From: Candidatus Roseilinea sp.
GTDB lineage: Bacteria > Chloroflexota > Anaerolineae > J036 > Brachytrichaceae
Direction: 5' to 3'
DNA: 64,000 bases
NCBI GenBank assembly: GCA_025998955.1
Contig: AP024676.1
Span: forward strand, 3,348,001-3,412,000
The translations under genes and the position numbers were made by a program. Below the pieces are notes generated by a model, which was given only the letters and a program-made list of their open reading frames with translations, was not told where the DNA came from and made no database searches. How positions within the stretch are numbered: the first letter of the stretch is position 1; every line of letters begins with the position of its first letter. This document shows positions 52,934 to 61,720 of this stretch, piece by piece.

Positions 52934-54475
52934 TCACTCCAGATAACCCAAATCTCTCAAGCGGTTCAGCACGAGCGGGTCGTCGCTCGTCACAGCTTGT
53001 TCGGTAGCTTGGCGGCCTGATTGCTGCAGCGCGAACGCGCGCAGCCGCTCCTGCAGCGACTCGACCTGCGACGGCAGTTTGTTACATAGGTTCTCCGTTT
53101 CACCGGGGTCGCGCACCAGGTCGTAGAGCTCGAAGCCGTCGGTGCCAATTTGGATGAGCTTGTAGCGCCCGCTGCACACGGCGATGCGCCGCCGATCCGC
53201 ACCGCGCTGGCGGGCCAGCTCCGGCTTGCGGCGCATGAGCAAGTGTTGCACGTTGAGCGGCAGGACTGCCTCGGAGAACGCTTCACCCTGTTCGGGGTCG
53301 TTCGCGCCGACGTTCACCAGCGAAAGCGCGCGCTCCGCCGGAGAGGCGAGTTCGGCAGCGGCGAGCGTCGTGTGAAACAGCCGCCGCGACGACACAAAGC
53401 GATCCACGCACGCGCCGGGTGCAAATTCGCCTCGCGGATCGCGCACGAGCAGCGGCACGTGGATCAACTCGTTGTAGAGCGAGATGGTGTGGCCGACCAG
53501 TTGCCGTTCGCCCAGGTGCTCGCCGTGGTCGGACGTGATGATGAACAACGCACGGTCGAGTGCGCCGCTCGCGCGCAATTTGTCGAAGAACGCGCCGACC
53601 ATCTCATCTTGCCAGGCCGCCTGCGCGTCATACATGCCGTCCAGCAGCGCTTTGTGCGCCGGCGCGATCTCGTCTTCCAGCGGCGCCAACCAGCCGAAGG
53701 CGTCGCTGTTGAAGCGGCGCAGGTAACGCTGCAACTCGCGATCGCGCAGGAACTGCGGCGCAAAGCGCTCCACCAGCCGGCGCGGCGCGTGATACGGCAT
53801 GTGCGTGTCCATCAGGTTGATGAAGCAGAAGATCGGCTGGCGCGGCGAAAGCCCTTCGCGTCGGATGAGCAGGCGGGCAGCGTCGCTGAGTGAACGCGCC
53901 GAATTGCCCTTCAAGCTCAGCGCCGCCTGCCAGATCGGGAAGAAGAGCGGCGTGAACGACAGCTCGGTCAGCCGCTCGGAATTGGCGACGACGCCTTGCA
54001 CGCCGGAGACGAACTCGGCGAATTTACGCTTGAACCATTGCCGGTATTTGTCCAGGAGGCCGGACTGCGGGCTGGCCTGATTGGGATGCGTGGTGATCAG
54101 GCCGACGTAGTTGAGGAAGCTCTGGAAGCCGCGCCGCAGTCCGTTGTTCACCACGCCGACGAGCGGGTTGTTGCAAAAGGCGGCCGTGAAATAGCCGCCG
54201 TCACGCAGGCGCTCGGCCAGCGTGGGCAGCGCATCGGCGAGCACGCTGGTCGTTTGGAACATGCCGTGGACGGACGGATACTCGCCCGTAAAGAGCGAGG
54301 CGTGCGCCGGAATGCTCCATTGCGCGGGCGCGATAGCCCATTCGAAGCGCGTGCATTCGCGGGCGAATGCGTCGAGGTTCGGCGAGGTGTGGGTGGGGTA
54401 GCCGAGGCAAGCGAAACGATCTACCCTGCGCGTGTCGAGCACGAGCAGCACGATGTCGGGTTGGCGATGAGCCAT
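52934..54475 (-). CDS. Sulfatase-like hydrolase (alkaline phosphatase superfamily)
   Basis: A 513-residue enzyme. The N-terminal metal site is DIVLLVLDTRRVDRF, the nucleophile region is APAQWSIPAHASLFTGEYP (Ser or Thr, without the C/S-x-P-x-R formylglycine motif), and the second metal site is IITSDHGEHLGE. It probably acts on a sulfate, phosphate or phosphodiester, possibly as a transferase. No signal peptide. The ATG at 54475 is chosen: TATACT (54490-54485) ends 9 nt before it, and the open frame above that is low-complexity. It is upstream of lgt with 5 bp between. Confidence 0.85.
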   Translation of the reverse strand: MAHRQPDIVLLVLDTRRVDRFACLGYPTHTSPNLDAFARECTRFEWAIAPAQWSIPAHASLFTGEYPSVHGMFQTTSVLADALPTLAERLRDGGYFTAAFCNNPLVGVVNNGLRRGFQSFLNYVGLITTHPNQASPQSGLLDKYRQWFKRKFAEFVSGVQGVVANSERLTELSFTPLFFPIWQAALSLKGNSARSLSDAARLLIRREGLSPRQPIFCFINLMDTHMPYHAPRRLVERFAPQFLRDRELQRYLRRFNSDAFGWLAPLEDEIAPAHKALLDGMYDAQAAWQDEMVGAFFDKLRASGALDRALFIITSDHGEHLGERQLVGHTISLYNELIHVPLLVRDPRGEFAPGACVDRFVSSRRLFHTTLAAAELASPAERALSLVNVGANDPEQGEAFSEAVLPLNVQHLLMRRKPELARQRGADRRRIAVCSGRYKLIQIGTDGFELYDLVRDPGETENLCNKLPSQVESLQERLRAFALQQSGRQATEQAVTSDDPLVLNRLRDLGYLE

Positions 54476-54484
54476 GCGGCGGGA

Positions 54485-54490
54485 AGTATA
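54485..54490 (-). promoter_or_regulatory. -10 box 9 nt before the sulfatase start
   Basis: TATACT on the minus strand, followed by 9 nt and ATG 54475. Confidence 0.45.
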
Positions 54491-54531
54491 GGCGTGTTGT
54501 GTTAAAGCGGATTTAATGTGGGTGCATTCGT

Positions 54532-54642
54532 GCACAGGGGCAACATTTTGCATGGTCGGGCGCGGACTCCGTTCTCGCGCCTCAATATGCCACGAATGGG
54601 GCAGAGCGCGCCCTAGCTCATACGTCTGCCTCCGTTTGGCGA
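54532..54642 (+). repeat. Dispersed repeat (GTGCA-TTCG-TGCAC family), copy 2
   Basis: Second copy of the element at 19887-20032, with the same TTCG hairpin (54532-54545), the same 'gactccgttc' and 'tacgtctgcc' segments, and a GGCGC/GCGCC stem. It lies between the divergent sulfatase and phosphodiesterase genes. Confidence 0.7.
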
Positions 54643-54678
54643 ACGCACCCTTGAATATCCACCGCCGTCGAGCGAATA

Positions 54679-54684
54679 TAGAAT
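54679..54684 (+). promoter_or_regulatory. -10 box 8 nt before a start codon
   Basis: TAGAAT, then 8 nt, then GTG 54693. Confidence 0.5.
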
Positions 54685-54692
54685 TCGCCGGC

Positions 54693-56120
54693 GTGAAGCT
54701 GCCATCCTTCTTCCGGCGTGCGCCCCCGCGCGCCTTTGTCGTGGGGCTGGACTGCGCCGCGCCCGAGCTGGTGTTCGACCGCTGGCGCGACGATTTGCCG
54801 AATCTATCGCGCCTGGCCGCCGGCGGCGTATGGGGCGAGCTACGGTCGTGCATCCCGGCGATCACCGTGCCGGCGTGGAGTTCGATGCTCTCTTCGCGCG
54901 ATCCCGGTGTGCTCGGCATCTACGGCTTTCGCAATCGCGCGGACACGTCCTATGGGCGCATGACCACGGCGAACGCGGAGCACGTCAAAGAGAAGCGCGT
55001 ATGGGATTACCTGACCGAGGCCGGCAAGCGCAGCGTGGTCATCGGCGTTCCGCAGACCTTTCCGGTGAAGCCGCTCAACGGCTGTCTGATCTCGGACTTT
55101 CTCACGCCAGGCCGGCACAGCCCGTTCGCCTATCCGCCCCACCTGAAAGACGAGGTGCTGCGCATCGCGCCGGACTACGCGTTCGACGTCAAGGAGTTCC
55201 GCACCGAGGACAAAGCTTGGCTGCTCCGGCAAATCTACGCGATGACCGAAGCGCGCTTCAAGGTGGTGGACGCGCTGCTGACGAGCGAGCCGTGGGACTT
55301 CTTCATGGTGATGGAGATCGGTGTGGATCGAATCCATCACGGCTTCTGGCGCTATCATGACCCGCGCCACTGGCGTTACCAAGCCGGCAACCCCTACGAG
55401 CGCGCCATTCACGATTACTACGTCTATCTGGACGCCAAGATCGGCGCGTGGCTAGAGATGATCCCTGAGGATGCCATCGTGCTGGTCGTGTCCGACCACG
55501 GTGCGAAGCGCATGGACGGCGGCATCTGCCTGAACGAGTGGCTGTGGCGCGAAGGATATCTGGTGCTGAAGGAAGGGCCGCAGCCGGGCGAGATCGTCTC
55601 GCTGGAGAAACTGATCGAGCGCGACGCGGTGGACTGGTCACGCACGCGGGCCTGGGGCAGCGGCGGCTACTATGGGCGCGTCTTCCTCAACGTGCAAGGC
55701 CGCGAGCCGGAAGGCGCAGTTGCCCTCACCGAGTATGAGGCCGTGCGCGACGAATTGGCGGAGAAACTCGCCGCCATCCCCAATCATCGCGGCGAGGCCA
55801 TCGGCACGCGCGTCTTCAAACCGCAGGAGATCTACCAGCAGGTCAACGGCGTCGCGCCGGACCTCATCGTGTATTTCGGCGATTTGTTGTGGCGCTCGGT
55901 CGGCTCGCTGGGCCACGGCCGCATCCACACCTTCGAGAACGACACCGGGCCGGACGATTGCAACCATGCGCAGAATGGGCTGTTCATCTGGCGCGACCCG
56001 CGCCGTCCCGGCAACGGTCGCAAGGTCGAGGGCGCGCAATTGATGGACATCGCGCCCACCCTGCTCCGCGCGTTGGGCCTGTCTGTGCCCGGGCGCATGC
56101 AAGGGAAGGCGCTGACCTGA
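54693..56120 (+). CDS. Alkaline phosphatase superfamily phosphodiesterase/nucleotide pyrophosphatase
   Basis: A 475-residue type I phosphodiesterase. Metal and nucleophile sites are FVVGLDCAAPELVFD, the TVPAWSSMLSSRDPGVLGIYGF loop (nucleophile Ser or Thr), IGVDRIHHGFWRYHDPRH and VLVVSDHGAKRMDGGICLN. The last lines up with the second metal His/Asp. The substrate may be a nucleotide sugar, phosphodiester or lipid head group. GTG 54693 is supported by the TAGAAT 8 nt upstream and by the repeat above it; the longer frame to 54516 runs through that repeat. It ends 5 bp before the convergent rel stop. Confidence 0.85.
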   Translation: MKLPSFFRRAPPRAFVVGLDCAAPELVFDRWRDDLPNLSRLAAGGVWGELRSCIPAITVPAWSSMLSSRDPGVLGIYGFRNRADTSYGRMTTANAEHVKEKRVWDYLTEAGKRSVVIGVPQTFPVKPLNGCLISDFLTPGRHSPFAYPPHLKDEVLRIAPDYAFDVKEFRTEDKAWLLRQIYAMTEARFKVVDALLTSEPWDFFMVMEIGVDRIHHGFWRYHDPRHWRYQAGNPYERAIHDYYVYLDAKIGAWLEMIPEDAIVLVVSDHGAKRMDGGICLNEWLWREGYLVLKEGPQPGEIVSLEKLIERDAVDWSRTRAWGSGGYYGRVFLNVQGREPEGAVALTEYEAVRDELAEKLAAIPNHRGEAIGTRVFKPQEIYQQVNGVAPDLIVYFGDLLWRSVGSLGHGRIHTFENDTGPDDCNHAQNGLFIWRDPRRPGNGRKVEGAQLMDIAPTLLRALGLSVPGRMQGKALT

Positions 56121-56125
56121 ACATC

Positions 56126-58588
56126 TCAGCGGCCGCGCCCGCCGAACACGCGGTTGACCTCGAAGACGTTCCTGACCTGCTTGAGCTTGTTCATCACCGG
56201 CGCGACCTGATCGGCGCTGGCCAGCTCCGCCTTGAGCCACACTTGAACTTCGCCGTGTTGTAGGTCGCGCTTGGCAATGCTCACGTCGGTGATGTTGATC
56301 TTGTTCTCGGCCAGTACGTGGGTCAGCTCGGCCAACAGGCCGGTGCGCTCGGCAGCGGTGACCATGAACTGCACAGGATACGTCTCGTCGGGATTGCCGA
56401 CGTAGACGACCTCGATCAGGCGCTCTTGCTCGGCATTCAGGATGTTCTTGCAGTCGCGCCTGTGCACCTTGACGCCTTGACCGCGCGTGACGTAGCCAAT
56501 CACCTCATCGCCGGGCAGCGGGTTGCAGCACTGCGCCGGCGTGCAATACATGCCGTGTACGCCGGCGACGATGAACTGACCGCCCTTTGTCAGGGTGTTG
56601 CCGTTGCGCTTGGGTCGGATCAGGTTGGTCAGGCCGGCCAGGCCGGGCAGCCGTTCCTCGCGCTGCTTCTGCCGGCGGCGCTCCTCCTCCAGCACGCGCG
56701 ATGACACGCTCATCAGCGTGATCGTGCCGTAGCCCACCTTCTCCAGGAAGTCGTCCTCCTTGCCTGGCTCTACCTTGAACAAGCGATACACGTCGGCCAA
56801 CTTCATCCAGTCCGATACGCCCATGCGCTTGAGTTCGCGCTCGATCATCTCGCGGCCGGCGGCGATGTTTTGCGCGCGGTCTTGCCTGCGGAACCACTGA
56901 CGCACCTTGTTGCGCGCCGCTGAGGTCGCGATATAGGACGGGTCGTGCAGCCAGTCGCGGCTGGGCTGGGCATTCGGCCGGGTGATCACTTCGACCTGGT
57001 CGCCGTTCTTGAGCTTGTAGGTCAGCGGCTCCATGCGCCCGTTGACCTTTGCGCCGCGGCAATGGTCGCCGATCTCGGTATGGATGCGGTAGGCGAAGTC
57101 AATGATGGTGGAGCCGGCGGGTAATTCGATCAGCTTGCCTTTGGGGGTGAAGCAGAAGACGGTGTCCTTGAACTGGTCGGTCTTCAGCGCGTCCACGAAC
57201 GACGCGGCGTCCTCCGCCTCGCTGCCGATGGACTTGATGGCCTCGCGCAGTTGCTCGATGTGTTTTTGATATGCGCCGCTGATCTGAGCGTCGTCTTTGT
57301 AGAGCCAGTGCGCGGCCACGCCGTACTCGGCGGCCCGGTGCATCGCCCGCGTGCGGATCTGCACCTCCAGCGTTTTGCCGTCCTCGGTGATCACCGCGGT
57401 GTGCAGGCTTTGGTAGCGGTTGTCCTTCGGCACGGCGATGTAGTCGTCGAACTCACCGGGGATGGGCTTCCACAGGCGATGCACGATGCCGAGCACGATG
57501 TAGCAGGTCTGCACGGCCGGCTGCGCCATCAATTGCGCTTGCTCCGCCAGCTTGCGTTCGCGGTTCTTCGCAGCGCGATCCTGCTGCGCCTCTTTCTGCA
57601 GCTCGTTGACGATCGCATCCACGTTCACTTCGCCGCCCTCGTCGTCCACCGGCAAGCTGGGCTGCGGCTCGGACTCGGACGTTTCATCGCTGCCATCTTC
57701 GATGATGACGCGGATGGCTTGTGTGTCGTTGATCTGGTCGAACGAGGTGTTCTTACGCTGCATCTTGCGCCAGATGCTGTAGATCTGCTTGGCGCGGCCG
57801 GTGATTTCGACGTGGTAGATGCCGGCCTCGGCCAGCGCGTCGCGCAGCGCCAGGATGTAGCGGCGCACCCGTCGTTCGCGCTCCTCGGCGCCGGCTTCGA
57901 CCATGCGCGATAGGAAGGCATACTGCTCGGGATCGGCGTAGCGGAAGCCCAAGTCTTCGAGCTGCGTTTTCCACTCCCAGATGCCCAGGCGGTTGGCCAG
58001 CGGCGCGTAGATGTCCAGCGTCTCACGCGCGATGCGGCGCTGCTTCTCCGGCGGCAGCGCGTCCAGCGTATACATGTTGTGCAGCCGGTCGGCCAGCTTG
58101 ATCAGCACCACGCGCACGTCCTCGGCCAAGCCCAGCATCATCTTGCGCAGGCTTTCGGCGTCGCGCTCGGTGCGGTAGTTGAACGTCTCCGGCGCCTCTT
58201 GTTCGTCGTCAGGCGCGCTTTCTCCGGCGGTGAACTCGCGTTTGATCCCCTCTCGTTTGCTGAGCTTCGTGACGGCGTCCACCAGCCGGGCAATTTCATC
58301 GCCGAACTGGGTGCGGATGTCATCTATGGTGACCGATGTGTCCTCGGCCACATCGTGCAGCAGCGCAGCCGCGATGGTGGGCGGGTCGAGCTTGGTCTGG
58401 GCGAGGATGCCGGCGACGGCCAGCGGATGCAGGATGTAGGGCTCACCGGTCGAGCGTTTCTGGTCAATGTGCGCGGCTTCGGCGAGCCGATAGGCGCGCT
58501 CGATGAGCGCTAGATCCGCGCCGCTGCTCCGTGGAGCCATCAGGCTCAGCAGCTCGTTGAGGGACTTGACCGTACGGTGCTCCTCCAT
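56126..58588 (-). CDS. rel: Bifunctional (p)ppGpp synthetase/hydrolase
   Basis: An 820-residue Rel protein that makes and degrades the stringent alarmone. Domains in order: HD hydrolase (LLHDVAEDT, HD and ED intact), synthetase (DDYIAVPKDNRYQSLHTAV), TGS (VFCFTPKGKLIELPAGSTIIDFAYRIHTE), helical, zinc-finger (CCNPLPGDEVIGYVTRG) and ACT. Both catalytic sites look intact. An acidic, Glu/Asp/Ser-rich insertion of about 62 residues (about 295-357) lies in the synthetase domain between RVIIED and TCYIVLG, where E. coli and Streptococcus Rel run straight through. Start at 58588; the first ATG after TAGAAT is 35 nt away. Confidence 0.95.
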   Translation of the reverse strand: MEEHRTVKSLNELLSLMAPRSSGADLALIERAYRLAEAAHIDQKRSTGEPYILHPLAVAGILAQTKLDPPTIAAALLHDVAEDTSVTIDDIRTQFGDEIARLVDAVTKLSKREGIKREFTAGESAPDDEQEAPETFNYRTERDAESLRKMMLGLAEDVRVVLIKLADRLHNMYTLDALPPEKQRRIARETLDIYAPLANRLGIWEWKTQLEDLGFRYADPEQYAFLSRMVEAGAEERERRVRRYILALRDALAEAGIYHVEITGRAKQIYSIWRKMQRKNTSFDQINDTQAIRVIIEDGSDETSESEPQPSLPVDDEGGEVNVDAIVNELQKEAQQDRAAKNRERKLAEQAQLMAQPAVQTCYIVLGIVHRLWKPIPGEFDDYIAVPKDNRYQSLHTAVITEDGKTLEVQIRTRAMHRAAEYGVAAHWLYKDDAQISGAYQKHIEQLREAIKSIGSEAEDAASFVDALKTDQFKDTVFCFTPKGKLIELPAGSTIIDFAYRIHTEIGDHCRGAKVNGRMEPLTYKLKNGDQVEVITRPNAQPSRDWLHDPSYIATSAARNKVRQWFRRQDRAQNIAAGREMIERELKRMGVSDWMKLADVYRLFKVEPGKEDDFLEKVGYGTITLMSVSSRVLEEERRRQKQREERLPGLAGLTNLIRPKRNGNTLTKGGQFIVAGVHGMYCTPAQCCNPLPGDEVIGYVTRGQGVKVHRRDCKNILNAEQERLIEVVYVGNPDETYPVQFMVTAAERTGLLAELTHVLAENKINITDVSIAKRDLQHGEVQVWLKAELASADQVAPVMNKLKQVRNVFEVNRVFGGRGR

Positions 58589-58697
58589 CGTGCTCAGGCG
58601 CCTCGCCCGCCTCTCACACCTGCTATTCTAATCGCGGAAGGGCCATCCGGTATCCGGTCGGGGTCAAACCCCTATCCCCCTCCCTCACCGCAAGTGG

Positions 58698-58703
58698 TAT
58701 CCT
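58698..58703 (+). promoter_or_regulatory. Extended -10 box 7 nt before a start codon
   Basis: TGG-TATCCT followed by 7 nt and ATG 58711. Confidence 0.4.
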
Positions 58704-58710
58704 CGCGACC

Positions 58711-61632
58711 ATGAGCGTTACCCATGGCTTTGAGCTGATTCGTGAAGCGGTGATTCCTGAGATCAACACCAAGGCGCAGTTGTATTGCCACGTCAAAACC
58801 GGCGCGCAGTTGCTTTCGCTGATCAACGACGACGAGAACAAAGTCTTCGGCATCGCGTTCGCTACGCCGCCGCTGGATTCGACCGGCCTGCCGCACATCC
58901 TCGAGCACAGCGTGTTGTGCGGCTCGCGCAAGTATCCGGTCAAAGAGCCGTTCATCGAGCTGGCCAAAGGCTCGCTCAACACTTTCCTGAACGCGCTGAC
59001 CTACCCCGACCGCACCCTCTATCCGGTCGCCAGCCAGAACGTCAAAGACCTCTACAACCTGATTGACGTGTATCTCGACGCCGTGTTCTATCCGCGCATC
59101 ACGCCGTGGACGCTCATGCAAGAAGGCTGGCACTACGAGTTCGAAGATCCGAATCAGCCGTTGCAATTCAAGGGCGTCGTCTTCAACGAGATGAAGGGGG
59201 CCTACTCATCACCCGACAACGTGCTCGCCCGAACGATCCAGCACACGCTCTTCCCCGACACGGTCTATGGGTTCGACTCCGGCGGGGACCCGTCCGTCAT
59301 CCCTGACCTGACCTACGCGCAGTTCAAAAAGTTTCACGAGACGTATTACCATCCTTCTAATGCGCGCATTGTCTTCTATGGCAACGACGATCCGGAGGAG
59401 CGGCTGCGTTACCTGGATACGTGGCTGAGCGCGTTCGACCGCATCGAGGTAAAGCCGGAGATCGGCCTACAGCCGCGCTGGGATGCGCCGCGGCGTATCG
59501 TCGAGCGCTACGACGCCGGCGACGAGCCACAGGCCAAGCGCGGCATGGTCTCGATCAACTGGCTGCTCACCGACGAGAGCGACCCGGAGACCGCGCTCGC
59601 CCTCAACATCCTCTCGCACATGCTGGTGGGCACGCCGGCCTCGCCCCTGCGCAAAGCGCTGATTGACAGCGGCCTGGGCGAGAACTTGACCAACAGTGGC
59701 TATGACGACGAGCTGCGCCAGTCCACCTTCTCCGTCGGCCTGAAGGGCATGAACCCCGCCGACGCCGACAAGCTGGAGCAACTGGTGCTCGACACACTGA
59801 CGCAACTGGCCCGCGATGGCTTCGAGCCAGACCAGGTCGAGGCTTCGATCAACACCATCGAGTTCCGCCTGCGCGAGAGCAACTTCGGCAGCTTCCCGCG
59901 CGGCATCGTCTTCATGACCCTGGCGCTGCAGACCTGGCTCTACGGCGGTGATCCGTTTGCGCTGTTGGCCTTCGAGCGGCCGCTGCAGTCCATCAAGGAG
60001 CGTCTAGGGCGCGGCGAACCGGTCTTCACCGACTTGATCCAAAAATACTTCCTCGATAACCCGCACCGCACTACGGTGATCCTGGTCCCCGACGCAACCG
60101 TACGCCAGGAACTGGCCGCCAAAGAGCGCGCTCGCCTGGATGCGGCGCGCGCGCAAATGAGCGACGCCGACCTTCAGCGCATCCTCGCCGACACTCAGAC
60201 GCTCAAGGCGATGCAGCTCACGCCCGACCCGCCTGAGGCGCTGGCCGCTATCCCGTCGCTCAAGCTCAGCGACCTGGATCGGAAGAACAAAGTAATCCCT
60301 ATCGAGGTCTTCACGGAGGCCGATGGCGCGACCGTCCTGTATCACGATCTCTTCACCAACGGCATCGTCTACCTGGATCTTGGCTTCGATCTGCGCGCTT
60401 TGCCTGATGAAGATGTGCCCTATGCCGCACTGATGGGCCGCGTCCTGCTGCAAATGGGCACGGACAGAGAGGACTTCGTCAAACTACTGCAGCGCATTGG
60501 GCGCAAGACCGGCGGCATCAGCTCCAGCACGTTGAACACCATCTCGCGCGAGAGCCGCCAAGCCATCGGACGCTTCTTCCTTCGCGCCAAGAGCACCGTC
60601 GCCCAGTTCGACGACCTGCTCGACATCCTGCGCGACGTGCTGCGGAACGCCCGACTCGACAACCGCGAACGCTTCAAACAGATCGTGTTGGAGAACAAGG
60701 CCAGCATGGAGAGCAGCCTCGTCCCCAACGGCCATGCGTTCGTCAACGTTCGCCTGCGGTCGGCTTTTAGCCGGTCCGACTGGGCTGCCGAGCAGATCGG
60801 CGGCGTGAGCCAGCTCTTCTTCTTGCGCCGGCTGGCCGAACAAGTGGAGCGCGATTGGGACGGGGTGCTGGCCCGGCTGATTCGGGTGCGCGACCGGCTG
60901 ATCACGCGCCAGGGCATGGTCGCCAACGTCACGCTCGACGCGAAGAACTGGGACGCGCTTCAACCGAAGCTGCGCGACTTCATCGGCCAATTACCATTCA
61001 CCAATCATCAGTCCTCCGATTGGCCCGATGGCGCCGACACGGTCAACGAAGGGCTGACCATCCCGGCGCAGGTGAACTATGTGGGCAAGGGCGTGGATCT
61101 ATACGCGCTCGGCCACAAGTTGAGCGGGACGTGGCTGCCGGTGCAGAACTACCTGCGCACCGGCTATCTGTGGGAGCGCGTGCGCATGCAGGGTGGCGCC
61201 TACGGTGGCTTCTGCACCTTCGACGTGCGCAGCGGCGCATTCACCTTCCTCTCCTATCGCGACCCCAACCTACTCGGCACGCTTCGCAACTACGACGGCG
61301 CCGCCGCTTTTCTGCGTCAGCATCCGCCCAGTGAGGACGAGGTGACGCGCACGATCATCGGCGTGATCGGCGACATGGACGACTACATGCTGCCCGATGC
61401 CAAAGGCTTTACCTCGATGGTGCGCTACCTAGCCGGCGATACCGAGGAAGCACGCCAGCGCATTCGCGAAGAGGTGCTCGGCACCACGCCGCAGGACTTC
61501 GTGCGCTTCGCCGACATCCTGGACGATGTGAACGCGCATGGCCGCGTGGTGGTGATGGGCGCGCCGCAGGCCATCGAAAAGGCCAATGCCGAGATGGGTG
61601 ATGCCTGGCTGAACGTGACCAAGGTAATGTAG
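58711..61632 (+). CDS. M16C metalloprotease (presequence protease/Cym1-like)
   Basis: A 973-residue clamshell peptidase that degrades unfolded peptides. The inverted zinc motif H-x-x-E-H is HILEH with a third glutamate in FNEMKGAYSSPDN, and the second half (from about 500) is the inactive partner module typical of M16C. An in-frame 41-bp heptad element (60985-61025) encodes about residues 758-772 (GQLPFTNHQSSDWP). No signal peptide. The start has TATCCT 7 nt upstream. Confidence 0.93.
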   Translation: MSVTHGFELIREAVIPEINTKAQLYCHVKTGAQLLSLINDDENKVFGIAFATPPLDSTGLPHILEHSVLCGSRKYPVKEPFIELAKGSLNTFLNALTYPDRTLYPVASQNVKDLYNLIDVYLDAVFYPRITPWTLMQEGWHYEFEDPNQPLQFKGVVFNEMKGAYSSPDNVLARTIQHTLFPDTVYGFDSGGDPSVIPDLTYAQFKKFHETYYHPSNARIVFYGNDDPEERLRYLDTWLSAFDRIEVKPEIGLQPRWDAPRRIVERYDAGDEPQAKRGMVSINWLLTDESDPETALALNILSHMLVGTPASPLRKALIDSGLGENLTNSGYDDELRQSTFSVGLKGMNPADADKLEQLVLDTLTQLARDGFEPDQVEASINTIEFRLRESNFGSFPRGIVFMTLALQTWLYGGDPFALLAFERPLQSIKERLGRGEPVFTDLIQKYFLDNPHRTTVILVPDATVRQELAAKERARLDAARAQMSDADLQRILADTQTLKAMQLTPDPPEALAAIPSLKLSDLDRKNKVIPIEVFTEADGATVLYHDLFTNGIVYLDLGFDLRALPDEDVPYAALMGRVLLQMGTDREDFVKLLQRIGRKTGGISSSTLNTISRESRQAIGRFFLRAKSTVAQFDDLLDILRDVLRNARLDNRERFKQIVLENKASMESSLVPNGHAFVNVRLRSAFSRSDWAAEQIGGVSQLFFLRRLAEQVERDWDGVLARLIRVRDRLITRQGMVANVTLDAKNWDALQPKLRDFIGQLPFTNHQSSDWPDGADTVNEGLTIPAQVNYVGKGVDLYALGHKLSGTWLPVQNYLRTGYLWERVRMQGGAYGGFCTFDVRSGAFTFLSYRDPNLLGTLRNYDGAAAFLRQHPPSEDEVTRTIIGVIGDMDDYMLPDAKGFTSMVRYLAGDTEEARQRIREEVLGTTPQDFVRFADILDDVNAHGRVVVMGAPQAIEKANAEMGDAWLNVTKVM
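60985..61025. repeat. In-frame heptad element with 7-bp inverted ends
   Basis: Units CAATTAC-CATTCAC-CAATCAT-CAGTCCT between GGCCAAT (60985-60991) and ATTGGCC (61019-61025). Direct period 7 and inverted ends recur, as in other elements. Confidence 0.7.
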
Positions 61633-61720
61633 GCAGGCGTGGAGCCGGCGGCTTCATGTGTGCCAGCAAGAGATGGGGCGAACGACTCGGTCGCCCCTGC
61701 AATTGTGCGAATCGCCGGCT

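Noticed and set aside
54516-54692. N-terminal extension of the phosphodiesterase
   Set aside because: It is a translation of the dispersed repeat at 54532-54642; GTG 54693 fits promoter and family.
52934-54919. Sulfatase start at 54919
   Set aside because: The extension crosses a dispersed repeat and the divergent phosphodiesterase gene; ATG 54475 has a -10 box 9 nt upstream.
58623-59166. Minus-strand frames over the M16 gene
   Set aside because: Shadow frames; the plus strand has the HILEH zinc motif and continuous family similarity.
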